Shown in pieces: positions 55,852-63,933 of a stretch of 64,000 nt of DNA. The DNA lies in NCBI RefSeq assembly GCF_003966735.1, contig NZ_AP017378.1:2996905-3060904 (forward strand), given 5' to 3'. The translations under genes and the position numbers were made by a program. Numbering within the stretch: the first letter of the stretch is position 1; each line of letters starts with the position of its first letter. Source of the stretch: Desulfovibrio ferrophilus (GTDB taxonomy: Bacteria; Desulfobacterota; Desulfovibrionia; Desulfovibrionales; Desulfovibrionaceae). The notes below the pieces were generated by a model. The model had not been told where the DNA came from. It did no database searches and saw only the letters and a program-made list of their open reading frames with translations.

Positions 55852-55880
55852 AAAAAAAACGCCCTGCGATGAGGGCGTTT
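55852..55880 (-). terminator. terminator of msrA (usable in both directions)
   Basis: AAACGCCCT (55857) pairs with AGGGCGTTT (55872); eight A on plus at 55852-55859 give a T-run for the minus-strand msrA transcript. Confidence 0.88.
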
Positions 55881-55901
55881 CTATTTTGTTGGGGAAGGGG
55901 T

Positions 55902-56507
55902 CTATTCTGCTCCCCACAGCTCCTTCAGGCGCTTGTCGCGGCCACAGCCGAAGCGGTAGTACTTGTAGCGGATGGGATTTCGCTTGTAGTAGTCGTGGTG
56001 GTATTCCTCGGCGGGCCAGAAGGGGCCAGCGAGGGTGACTTCCGTGACCACCTTGCCGGGCAGCTTGCCAGTTTCCCCCAGCGCGACCTTGGAGGCCTGA
56101 GCCAGTCGCATCTGTTCGTCATCCAGCGGGAAGATACCAGAGCGATATTGGCTACCACGGTCGCAGAACTGTCCGCCCGCATCCGTGGGGTCGATATTCT
56201 TCCAGAACACCGTAAGCAGCGTCTCGTAGCTCACCTTGGCGGGGTCATACTCCACCAGCATGGCTTCTGTGTGGCCTGTGCCGCCCGAGGAGACTTCCTG
56301 GTAGGTGGGGTTGGTGGTTTCGCCGCCAATGTAGCCGGGGGTGGTGGAGGCCACGCCGTCGAGTTCGTCGAAGGGATGCTCCATGCACCAGAAGCATCCG
56401 CCTGCGAAGATGGCGCGGGCCGGAGTGGCGTCCGGGGTGTTGGTCTGGGTGTATGCGGTTGTGGTCATGGCCAGCAAACCTCCGATGAGAAAGAGTAGTA
56501 TCTTCAT
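55902..56507 (-). CDS. msrA: peptide methionine sulfoxide reductase A, exported
   Basis: 201 residues. A signal peptide (LLFLIGGLLAMTTTAYTQ) suggests a periplasmic enzyme. The catalytic Cys is in AIFAGGCFWCMEHPF; GGETTNPTYQEVSSGGTGHTEA and FWKNIDPTDAGGQFCDRGSQYRSGIF are diagnostic. It reduces methionine-S-sulfoxide in damaged proteins. ATG 56507 has AAGGAG upstream; the frame extends to 56627 without a better site. No MsrB is fused or adjacent. Confidence 0.94.
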   Translation of the reverse strand: MKILLFLIGGLLAMTTTAYTQTNTPDATPARAIFAGGCFWCMEHPFDELDGVASTTPGYIGGETTNPTYQEVSSGGTGHTEAMLVEYDPAKVSYETLLTVFWKNIDPTDAGGQFCDRGSQYRSGIFPLDDEQMRLAQASKVALGETGKLPGKVVTEVTLAGPFWPAEEYHHDYYKRNPIRYKYYRFGCGRDKRLKELWGAE

Positions 56508-56739
56508 GGTGTTTCTCCTTGCACTGCATAAGATAAGGCCCGGATGGGAAAAGTGAATGCCTTCAGATGATGGTGCCTGCCGCGGGGCCATGGCTGGTAA
56601 CCATTTCGTCATGGTACCCCCGTTCAAAGAACGGAAGGTGAGGCGATGCTATGGCGGTTTTGCCCAAGAAAAATGTGTTTGGATGCAAAAAGGGCTTGCC
56701 AATCCTGCCGTGGTTAGCTAATTAATCGCTCTCCGACGG

Positions 56740-56815
56740 GCCGAGGTAGCTCAGTTGGTAGAGCAGGGGACTGAAAATCCCCGTGTCGGCAGTTCAATTC
56801 TGTCCCTCGGCACCA
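56740..56815 (+). tRNA. tRNA-Phe(GAA)
   Basis: 76 bases with encoded CCA. Acceptor stem GCCGAGG/CCTCGGC, D-arm AGCTCAGTTGGTAGAGC, anticodon arm GGGGACTGAAAATCCCC with anticodon GAA, and T-loop GTTCAATTC. Confidence 0.97.
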
Positions 56816-56828
56816 CTAAGAAATCAAG

Positions 56829-56866
56829 GCCTTCGAGATTAACGTCTCAAGGGCCTTTTTCGTTGT
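56829..56866 (+). terminator. terminator after tRNA-Phe
   Basis: A GGCCTT/AAGGGCC stem with GAGA/TCTC nested inside is followed by five T. Confidence 0.75.
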
Positions 56867-57325
56867 GGGCGAGGAGCCTGTTTTTGTCTTGGGCAGATGG
56901 GAAAAGATTGCGATTCTGCTGAGGTGCATGGATTTGGTGGCTGTTGGTTTTAAAGCGCTACAATACAAAAGGTGCCCCATTTCAGAGTTCCGGGTGGGGA
57001 AACCTTTAGACAGGTTCAGACCAGGAGCCATTGCCGCGCTGAACGAAATCGCAAAGGGCCATTACCGAGGCTCACGCGGGGATCATCTGCTGCCTGCTCT
57101 GTCACGTTCTGGGACTGGCTCTGGAGTTCATGTTTCAGTTCTCCCTCTTCATGGGCGCTGTACCGTGAAGTTTCTCAAAAAAGGCGGTTACATCCTGCTC
57201 GGCTTCAACCTTCCGCCCGAGGCCCTGGCACCACTTCTTGCACCATCAGTTCAGCACTCTGTTCAGCCATAACAATTCATGATTTCTCTTTCGCTTGGCT
57301 AAGGGAAAGGGAAGGTTTTCCATGA
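56867..57325. other. intergenic stretch, no convincing gene
   Basis: Open frames here (for example 56865-57272 on plus) lack family motifs, good ribosome sites and consistent codon use. The region lies downstream of the minus-strand operon that ends at 57326. It may hold decayed sequence. Confidence 0.4.
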
Positions 57326-57736
57326 TCAGTTCATTTGCCGTGGTCTCCTGTGCTCGGGCAGGGCACACAGCAACAGGGACTCCTCCAGATCGCGCATAAA
57401 ATCCTCCAGCAGGCCTTCATTCATCAGATAGCCAACGAAGAGGCATGCGCCAGTCTGGCAGAGCCTTGACGAGCCGTTAGCCAGCAACCGCCCGACCACG
57501 AACTGCTGGGGATAGGGCTTGTCCATGACCACTGTAATCCGCCTTGATCGCTCAGTCCCGCATAGGAACCGAAGGCAGTATCTTGTTCCTTCCATGCCGG
57601 TTTCCAGCACACCAACTCTGTGTTCCTTTACGGGTTGGTGAGATCCCTGGCAGGTTATTGCCGCCAGATAAAACCCGAGCACATGCAGGCATCGCCGGAC
57701 ATCGATGTCAAAAGAGGAAAGGCCTTCGATCTCCAT
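57326..57736 (-). CDS. small protein of unknown function downstream of the HdrD-like gene
   Basis: 136 residues, no family recognised. It contains RRCLHVLGFYLAAITC, an RITVVMDKPYPQQFVV segment, SSRLCQTGACLFVGYLM and an acidic end (DFMRDLEESLLL). The second half has the look of a small soluble alpha/beta domain; four to five Cys are present. GAAGG precedes ATG 57736, 10 bases after the upstream stop, so cotranscription with the HdrD-like gene is likely. ATG 57760, inside that gene's end, is an alternative start. Confidence 0.6.
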   Translation of the reverse strand: MEIEGLSSFDIDVRRCLHVLGFYLAAITCQGSHQPVKEHRVGVLETGMEGTRYCLRFLCGTERSRRITVVMDKPYPQQFVVGRLLANGSSRLCQTGACLFVGYLMNEGLLEDFMRDLEESLLLCALPEHRRPRQMN

Positions 57737-57746
57737 GCGGCCTTCG

Positions 57747-59045
57747 TTAGAGTCCCACATCTCTGAGGTCCGACCCCAGATATTCACGCTCATTTTCGCC
57801 CAATATCCCGAGAGACAAGCAGATTAGGGTCCAGAGGTGCACCACGGGGAACCCCGCCTCGAAGTGTTCCGACAGATCATGAATCTGGGAATGGCAATTG
57901 TGGCAGGGGGCGATACAGTAGTCCGCTCCGGTCTGCAGGATCTGATCGAGCTTGATACGACCGTATGCCCGGCGCGCATCCGAATACCCGGACTGCAGGA
58001 ATCCACCCCCACCGCCGCAGCAGTAGTTGTTGGACTTGTTCGGCCACATGTCGATGAAGTTCTCCCCGCCCACCACGGATCGCACAACAAAACGCAGGTC
58101 CTCGGCAACGGGATCACCAAGGGATTTTCGGACGAGCTGACAGGGGTCCTGAACCGTGAAGGTTATCCCAAGGTCCTTGTTCCAATCGGAGTTCACTGGG
58201 AGTTTTCCCTCCCGTATCCAGCGGGCATACAGGCGGATGATGCTCTCCATTTCGAACTCGTGCTCCACATTGAACTTCTGCAGTCCGGCCCGGACTGCGT
58301 AGAATTCGTGGCCTCATTCGGTGTTGAGCCAGACCTTGCACCCCAGCGCGTCCACTGCAGCGGCCTTGTTGCGCACGACCTGTTCCCAGGCCTGATCATC
58401 TGCCAGGAACATGCAGTAGTTCTCGGCAGCCCACCCCTGGGTGCCATAGGTCCAATCCGCCCCTACTTGGTGCAGGATCTTCCACAACGGGACCATCTCA
58501 TCGGGTTCGGTGACGGGTTCACGGGAATTTTGATTCAGGAAATAATATGCGCCTTCCCGGTCAATGGAAGCCTGAAGATCCTCAAAGCCTGTTTGGCTCT
58601 CGCGGACTTCTTCGAGAACATCCTCGACCACGAAGACAAAATCATCACTGGATGCTCCCATGGCGCTGTTACTGGAATTTTTCAGAGCCTGGTCACAGGA
58701 GCCGATGATGCCCTTGGGACGTTGATCCCTGGGCCATGATTGGCGGGCATAATACACCAGCTGGGGGATATCCACCGCCATGGGACATGCGTAGACGCAG
58801 CGGCGGCACATGGTGCACATCCAAACCCAAGGAGTGGAGGTCACCTCCTCGTCCAGGCCCAGAGCGGCCATGCGCAGGAATTTTCGGGGATTCATGTCCT
58901 CGAGGCCCGTGGCAGGACATCCGGCGGAGCATGCTCCGCAGGTCAGGCACATGTTCAGGTTCCCCCCCTCGGGCAGAAGAGCCTTGACCTTGTTCATAAA
59001 CAGGGACTTTTGAGGATTTGCGGTAAGAACGGCTGCTTCGCCCAT
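57747..59045 (-). CDS. HdrD/TmcB-like iron-sulfur protein, probable selenoprotein
   Basis: 432 residues if the in-frame TGA at 58314-58316 is read as selenocysteine (residue 244). Two [4Fe-4S] motifs lie at C33-C36-C39-C43 (CLTCGACSAGC) and C77-C80-C83-C87 (CTMCRRCVYAC). The C-terminal CCG domain is complete: DPCQLVRK, YCCGGGGGF, APCHNCHSQ. In the first CCG-like segment, related proteins of the HdrD/DsrK/TmcB type have TECGH; here it is TE-TGA-GH, in frame, with perfect family-like sequence on both sides (VWLNTE and GHEFYAVRAGLQKF). A hairpin follows the TGA at once. ATG 59045 has GGGAGG 5 bases upstream. Such proteins pass electrons between thiol/disulfide or quinone-linked modules; no membrane subunit is adjacent. 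A nonsense mutation is the main alternative. Confidence 0.8.
58272..58307 (-). promoter_or_regulatory. putative bacterial SECIS hairpin
   Basis: Six bases after the TGA on the minus strand, GCAGTCC (58298-58292) and GGACTGC (58286-58280) form a perfect stem with a GGGCC loop. Outer bases GAATTCT and AGAAGTTC extend it with a small bulge. Size, distance from the TGA (about 22 bases to the loop) and G-rich loop fit bacterial SECIS elements read by SelB. Confidence 0.7.
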
Positions 59046-59099
59046 GGTGACCTCCCTGACAGATGGCCCCACACCGGATGTGTGTGACTGCCAGGGAAA

Positions 59100-59115
59100 A
59101 GCAAAACCGGAGCCA
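59100..59115 (-). promoter_or_regulatory. sigma-54 promoter of the HdrD-like gene
   Basis: On the minus strand: TGGCTC, five bases, TTGCT. GG and GC are at the required 10-base spacing. It lies 55 bases before the start codon, directly downstream of a gene for a sigma-54 activator. Confidence 0.75.
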
Positions 59116-59150
59116 AAACACGCCAAGAAAAAAAGAATACATTTTCAGAC

Positions 59151-59228
59151 TGTTGCAGAAGCACTGCGACAACGAAGCAGACAAGGTGCGCAACCGATGT
59201 CGCACGAATGCAACCGATGTTGCGCAAC
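59151..59228 (-). promoter_or_regulatory. clustered inverted repeats, likely activator binding sites
   Basis: Three related dyads: TGTTGC-N-GCGACA (59151-59173), GTGCG-N10-CGCAC (59186-59205) and GCAACcgatGTTGC overlapping GTTGCGCAAC (59210-59228). CAACCGATGT occurs twice. They lie 40-115 bases upstream of the sigma-54 promoter, the usual place for enhancer sites. Confidence 0.65.
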
Positions 59229-59253
59229 ATGCACCGATCGAAAGAGGGTGGGA

Positions 59254-60582
59254 TCAGAGTCCGAGCTTTCTGCGCCTGCGCCATAGGGTGGAGCGATGGA
59301 CACCAAGCGTTCGAGCGGTCTCGGCCGCGCGCCAGCCATGGGCATCCAGAATTCGGCGCAATTCGGCACGTTCTGCGGAGTGACTGTCCGGAAGCGGTGC
59401 AGGCTGGGCTGTGGTCGCGCCCCGGTCACGGGTGAGATACGGTGGCAGATCTCTGGCGCGGACGATTTCCTCCGAGGCCAAAATCACCCCGTGTTCGACC
59501 ACGTGGCGCAATTCCCGCACATTGCCCGGATAGTCATGCGCCAAGAGGACTTGAAAGGCCTCTGGCTCGAATCCGTCGAAGTTTTTGCCCGTCGTGGCCG
59601 CGAATTCAGCCAGGAAATGGTCCAGAAGCAGGGGGATGTCGCCATGGCGCTCACGCAGGGGAGGCAGATGCAACTCCACCACCCGCAAACGGTAATAGAG
59701 ATCGGAGCGGAACTCCCCACACGACACTTTTGCGGCCAGATTCCGATTGGTGGCGGCCAGGAGACGGACGTCCACGTTTTCAGGTTCCGTGGCCCCCAAA
59801 GGGAGGTATATGCCTTCGTCCAAAACCTGCAAAAGCTTGGCCTGACTCTCCAGAGGGATGTCACCCACCTCGTCCAGAAATATCGTCCCTCCCTCGGCTC
59901 TGGCGAACAGGCCTGACCTGTCCGCCTTGGCGTCGGTGAAGGCTCCTTTGCGGTAGCCGAATAGTTCGGATTCGAAGAGATTGGCTGGAATGGCCGCGCA
60001 GTTGACCTTGACGAAAGGCCCGGAAGCCCGTTCTCCGAGGTTGTGGATGACCCGGGCCAGAATATCCTTGCCCGTGCCTGTTTCGCCCTGGAGGAGTAAC
60101 GTTGCGTTGGTTGAGGCTACGACCTTGACTGTATCGAATAGTCGCCGCATGGCCGGAGCTCTGCCCACCATGTCGGCGAACCGGTACGATTGGCGCACGT
60201 GTTTTTCCAGGACTTGTCGGGCGGTCAGATCAAGGAGGGATTCCACCCCTCCAACTACTTTTCCGTTCTCATCGCGCAGCACTGCTGCCGTGATCTCCAG
60301 AGGGATGCGTCGCTTGTGGCGATTGAGTATTTCAAGGCGCACCTTGATAACGTTTTTACCGAATTTTATGGCCTTGCGCAGATAGCAGCGCTTGGCGCAG
60401 CGCTGAGAACCAAACACGTCCCGGCACTGCATTCCCAGGGCTTCATCCGCCGTGTAGCCGGTGATGCGCTCCGCCTCGCGATTGAAAAAGGAGATTCGCC
60501 AGTCGTGATCGACAGCGAAAACGCCTACGGCGACGCTATCCAGGACTTGCCGGACTCCGATGGAGGTATAGTCCCCATCCAT
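59254..60582 (-). CDS. PAS-domain sigma-54-dependent transcriptional activator
   Basis: 442 residues. An N-terminal PAS domain (GVFAVDHDWRISFFNREAERITGYTADEALGMQC) carries several Cys (CRDVFGSQRCAKRC) that could hold a redox or metal signal. The AAA domain has Walker A GETGTGKD, Walker B GTIFLDEVGD and the sigma-54 contact loop as GAFTDA rather than GAFTGA. A Fis-type HTH ends the protein (GWRAAETARTLGVHRSTLWRRRRKL). ATG 60582 has GAGGT upstream. It lies just upstream of the HdrD-like gene on the same strand and probably activates it through the dyads at 59151-59228. Confidence 0.92.
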   Translation of the reverse strand: MDGDYTSIGVRQVLDSVAVGVFAVDHDWRISFFNREAERITGYTADEALGMQCRDVFGSQRCAKRCYLRKAIKFGKNVIKVRLEILNRHKRRIPLEITAAVLRDENGKVVGGVESLLDLTARQVLEKHVRQSYRFADMVGRAPAMRRLFDTVKVVASTNATLLLQGETGTGKDILARVIHNLGERASGPFVKVNCAAIPANLFESELFGYRKGAFTDAKADRSGLFARAEGGTIFLDEVGDIPLESQAKLLQVLDEGIYLPLGATEPENVDVRLLAATNRNLAAKVSCGEFRSDLYYRLRVVELHLPPLRERHGDIPLLLDHFLAEFAATTGKNFDGFEPEAFQVLLAHDYPGNVRELRHVVEHGVILASEEIVRARDLPPYLTRDRGATTAQPAPLPDSHSAERAELRRILDAHGWRAAETARTLGVHRSTLWRRRRKLGL

Positions 60583-60830
60583 GACGCACCTCACGGTTCA
60601 AAGAAAGAGTTCCGTGAAAGATACCACTTTCGATAGCCGTGAGCAAAACCCCCAGTAGTAAAAGGGGATATGAAGTCGATCCGCCAGCCTTTCTTCGTGT
60701 GGGTAGCTCCACTCTGTCCCCCTGCTTCCCTCGCCCGGCACGGGAATGTGCCGAAGCGAATTGTTTCGGATGCGCTGGATGGATGTGGTTTTGAGGAACG
60801 GAGTCGTCAACGAATCCACAATAAGGAAAA

Positions 60831-60856
60831 GGATGGAAGGCGAACACCTTCCATCC
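60831..60856 (-). terminator. terminator of the C39-like gene
   Basis: GGATGGAAGG and CCTTCCATCC form a perfect 10-base stem with loop CGAACA, followed by TTTTCC on the minus strand, 24 bases past the stop at 60881. Confidence 0.82.
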
Positions 60857-60880
60857 CTGATTGAGTTGTGGCGAGCCAGC

Positions 60881-61486
60881 CTAGCTCTTTGTAAACAGAT
60901 TGGTCCCTTTGGGCATCAAGACAAAAGCAGAATTCCACTTTTTCCCTTTGGGATGGGACAGGTTTGCCCACCAACGCTTTTTGAAAGAGTCTTTATCCTC
61001 CCAGAAGTAGCCCCTGATAGGATCAACAATGTGAATTTGTGTGCTATTGTAACCATCGATTACAACCGCATGGCTGCCTCTTTTTTGGCGAACGTTGACC
61101 AAAACAGGAATTCCATTGTCAATAAGGTATTCAATTGTCCCAAGGTTCGTAGTCATGAATTGCATATCGTTAAAGCCGTATGACTGAGCAGCCTTGGACA
61201 AAGATGGAATGTTATTTCCACGTTTTTCGACATCAGTTGCGCTCGCCCCTGAACGATCCCAGACTTCATCCCCAGAGTAATTTGTGTTGTCGTAAAATGA
61301 CATTATCTGCGCCAAAGATATAGCCGCACAAGCATAGCCATTGTTTTGTTGTATGTGGGGTACATTCAAAACTTTGGTTCCAGACGGTTGATACTCAGCT
61401 GGAACGTGAATCTGTTTTCCAGCTGTACATCCTGCCAAGAGTACAAAGATAGCGCAGAAAGAGAACAGTGCGTTTCTGTTGGTCAT
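60881..61486 (-). CDS. C39-like papain-fold lipoprotein
   Basis: 201 residues. The lipobox is in CAIFVLLAGC. The mature part fits peptidase C39-like proteins: catalytic Cys in NNGYACAAISLAQIM, His in GSHAVVIDGYN and Asp in IVDPIRG. A short acidic/Trp-rich end (SFKKRWWANL) follows. Proteolysis of a peptide or protein in the periplasm is inferred. It is more AT-rich than the core genes and isolated by terminators, at the left side of the AT-rich island that contains the Zorya genes. Confidence 0.82.
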   Translation of the reverse strand: MTNRNALFSFCAIFVLLAGCTAGKQIHVPAEYQPSGTKVLNVPHIQQNNGYACAAISLAQIMSFYDNTNYSGDEVWDRSGASATDVEKRGNNIPSLSKAAQSYGFNDMQFMTTNLGTIEYLIDNGIPVLVNVRQKRGSHAVVIDGYNSTQIHIVDPIRGYFWEDKDSFKKRWWANLSHPKGKKWNSAFVLMPKGTNLFTKS

Positions 61487-62015
61487 TAATAACTCCTGAG
61501 TAAATGGCGGGTCGCATTAGATGTGAAGCGATGTTGAAACAACTTTGCCCTGCAATGTCGGCTGTTTCACTAGCACGACTGCGCAATCAAAGGAAGCAAA
61601 AGCTTCCTCTCTATATCAAGAGATGAATTAACATCAGAAAATTATCCGAGTGCTTTTGATCTGCTGATCCATCACGATAGAGTGCCCCGCCATTTTTCAT
61701 CATATTGACGAATTCGTTTGCTTTGGTGACTGGGGCACAAGCGATTTGCACGATGAAAACTGAAATAGGCGAGATGCTATGGCTTTCGATTAGTTTTTGA
61801 AGGAAGCATGTGCGAGGTAGAAGCTTTGTCCGGTTGGAACGCTAAGATGAAAGACCTGACCCCATTCTTCTTCCTCCACATTTCTACGTAATTGCAAACT
61901 CCATATTGCAAATGCGATACCCGCCGTATATAGCTAGCGTTGCCATGAAAATGCGTCCAACCTTAGGCAACGTTAGCTGCTGTATTAAGCCACACTCAGA
62001 AGGTAGGTTTCGTCT
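61487..62015. other. AT-rich intergenic region before zorA
   Basis: No convincing gene on either strand. The promoter of zorA should be within the last 100 bases; GAAGGTAGG near 62000 is a likely ribosome site. Base composition changes from the GC-rich core to AT-rich sequence here. Confidence 0.5.
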
Positions 62016-63236
62016 ATGAATATGGATTTCAGTAGTGTTTTCACTGCCACTAACAATATCTTTTTTATTGTAATAGCTTTGTGTCTTGTGTTTGGAATCA
62101 TGAGAGGTGAAATTGGTAGAGGGCAGCTTGTGTCTTCTTTGCCTGGAGTTGCAATATCTTTAGGTATCTTGGGGACTTTTTATGGCATATTTGTTGGCCT
62201 TATGGGGTTTGACGAAGCACATATATCGGAAAGCATTCCTGAGCTTTTACGGGGTATGAAAACTGCTTTTGCAACCTCTCTTGCTGGCATGTCCACTTCA
62301 ATAATTCTAAAATTTTATTACTCGTGGTCTGACGATAAATCTGTAAAAGCATCAAATGATCCGGTTACAAGCTTGCGTAGAATAGAAGATGCAATTGTGT
62401 CATGCTTTAAATCTGATGAAGAATATTCTTTAGTGTCTCAAGTAAAGCTCATTCGCCAAGAGTTGATAGATAGCAGAAGAGAAACGAAGCAAGCGTTTAA
62501 AGAGTTTGCTGATGAGTTTTCAAAAATTGCATCTGCTTCTCTCGTTGATGAACTTCAAAAAGTTGTAAATGATTTCAATGCAATGCTGAATGAACTCGTT
62601 AGTGAATCATTCAAAGAGCTTTCTTCTGCGATGATCAGTCTTAATGATTGGCAGCAACAATACAGAATATCAATCGAAGAAAACCAAGAAAATCTGAAAG
62701 ATTCCTATTCCAAGATGAAACAGCTTCACGACACGTTTGAAAACGTAGTAGATCGCCTCGTACAGTTGGATGGTACATTCGAAAGCATAGATCAAAGTCT
62801 TACAGCAATTTCTGTGTCAGGAGCAGAGTTAGACGAGCATACAAAAGCGATAGCAAGCCAAAACATGTTGCTTGAGTCTGCCATCAAGTCCGTTCGCGAC
62901 ATGGGACAAGAAGCGTCAAAGGTTGTGCCGGAGATTTCAGCTAAAATGAATAAAATTGTGAATGAAATTCAGGTACTTCAAACAGAAACTAACGATTTTG
63001 TGGGGAGAACTACTGAAGAGCTTTCTGATGGCTTCAAACAGCTCTCTACCGAGGTTCAAAATCATACTAAGGCTATCGAAAAAAGTCTTGAGGAAGAGCT
63101 TACAAAATCTCTTAATTCACTTGCGGGTTCTCTGTCGGCGCTCTCTGGGAAATTTGCTTCAGATTACCTTCCTCTTACCGAGAAATTAAGAGACGTTCTG
63201 TCGATTGCGGAGGGTGGTAATGGACGCATGGGCTAA
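62016..63236 (+). CDS. zorA: ZorA-like MotA/ExbB-type membrane protein
   Basis: 406 residues. Transmembrane helices at the start (IFFIVIALCLVFGIM), then GVAISLGILGTFYGIFVGLMGF and MKTAFATSLAGMSTSIILKFYYSW, which match MotA/TolQ/ExbB proton-channel helices. The rest (from ~100) is a long helical, probably coiled-coil cytoplasmic tail. The next gene encodes a ZorB-like MotB/OmpA protein, the usual partner. In Zorya systems the ZorAB motor senses phage infection of the envelope and signals to a nuclease effector. A tail of this modest length fits type II better than type I. AT-rich, horizontally acquired. Confidence 0.85.
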   Translation: MNMDFSSVFTATNNIFFIVIALCLVFGIMRGEIGRGQLVSSLPGVAISLGILGTFYGIFVGLMGFDEAHISESIPELLRGMKTAFATSLAGMSTSIILKFYYSWSDDKSVKASNDPVTSLRRIEDAIVSCFKSDEEYSLVSQVKLIRQELIDSRRETKQAFKEFADEFSKIASASLVDELQKVVNDFNAMLNELVSESFKELSSAMISLNDWQQQYRISIEENQENLKDSYSKMKQLHDTFENVVDRLVQLDGTFESIDQSLTAISVSGAELDEHTKAIASQNMLLESAIKSVRDMGQEASKVVPEISAKMNKIVNEIQVLQTETNDFVGRTTEELSDGFKQLSTEVQNHTKAIEKSLEEELTKSLNSLAGSLSALSGKFASDYLPLTEKLRDVLSIAEGGNGRMG

Positions 63237-63933
63237 AAAAGAAGAAAGCTACTGGCCTTCAATTTCTGATCTTATGTCCGGTCTTATGCTGGTCTTTCTC
63301 TTTATTGCGATTGCCTACATGAGGAACGTAGAAGAGGGGCAGAAAAGAATAAAAAAAGTAGCTGTCGCATACCAAGAAACACAGGTGAGCCTATATAATT
63401 CATTGATGGACGAATTTAAAGGCGATTTGCCTAGGTGGAAGGCTAGAATAGACAAAGATACACTCTCTGTTCAATTTATGGAACCTGATGTTCTTTTTCA
63501 AACTGGAAGCGCCGAAGTTACAAACCAATTTAAGACTATCCTTGATGATTTTTTTCCACGATATCTACAGGTTCTTTTTTCTCATGAGTACCAAGACTGC
63601 ATTGAAGAAATAAGAATCGAAGGTCATACATCGTCAGAATGGGGAAATGGTGATGTCGCACATGAAAAAGCATATTTTCACAACATGCGTCTATCTCAGG
63701 ACAGGACTAGGTCTGTCTTGCGCTACTGCTTCGGGCTGGCTGCCAATGAAGAGCAAAAAGGGAAGATGGAGAAGTATGTAACTGCGAATGGGCTCTCCTC
63801 AAGCCGATTGGTCAAGGACGAACAAGGTTGTGAATTGAAGCGCTTTTCCAGGCGTGTTGAATTTAGGACACGTACGAACGCTGAGCAAAAAATTGTGGAA
63901 ATTGTGGAGCAGCTAAACAATGAAATTCCCTGA
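63220..63933 (+). CDS. zorB: ZorB-like MotB/OmpA-domain protein
   Basis: 237 residues. An N-terminal cytoplasmic patch (MDAWAKKEESYWPSISDLMSG) is followed by one transmembrane helix (LMLVFLFIAIAYM) with the Asp of SDLMSG at its cytoplasmic edge, where MotB-like stators carry the proton-binding residue. The C-terminal OmpA-like peptidoglycan-binding domain has VLFQTGSAEV, IRIEGHTSSEWG, NMRLSQDRTRSVLRYCF and FSRRVEFRT. ATG 63220 has GGAGGGTGG upstream and overlaps zorA by 17 bases; ATG 63205 is less likely. Confidence 0.87.
   Translation: MDAWAKKEESYWPSISDLMSGLMLVFLFIAIAYMRNVEEGQKRIKKVAVAYQETQVSLYNSLMDEFKGDLPRWKARIDKDTLSVQFMEPDVLFQTGSAEVTNQFKTILDDFFPRYLQVLFSHEYQDCIEEIRIEGHTSSEWGNGDVAHEKAYFHNMRLSQDRTRSVLRYCFGLAANEEQKGKMEKYVTANGLSSSRLVKDEQGCELKRFSRRVEFRTRTNAEQKIVEIVEQLNNEIP

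Noticed and set aside
56865-57272. 135-codon plus-strand frame after tRNA-Phe
   Set aside because: No motifs, no ribosome site, and the start overlaps the tRNA terminator.
57747-58268. A separate 173-residue CCG-domain gene
   Set aside because: It is in the same frame as the upstream Fe-S domains, separated only by the TGA; no ribosome site precedes the internal ATG.
58314-58316. TGA as an ordinary nonsense mutation (pseudogene)
   Set aside because: Not excluded, but it falls exactly at the motif Cys, both flanks are intact without other damage, and a SECIS-like hairpin follows.
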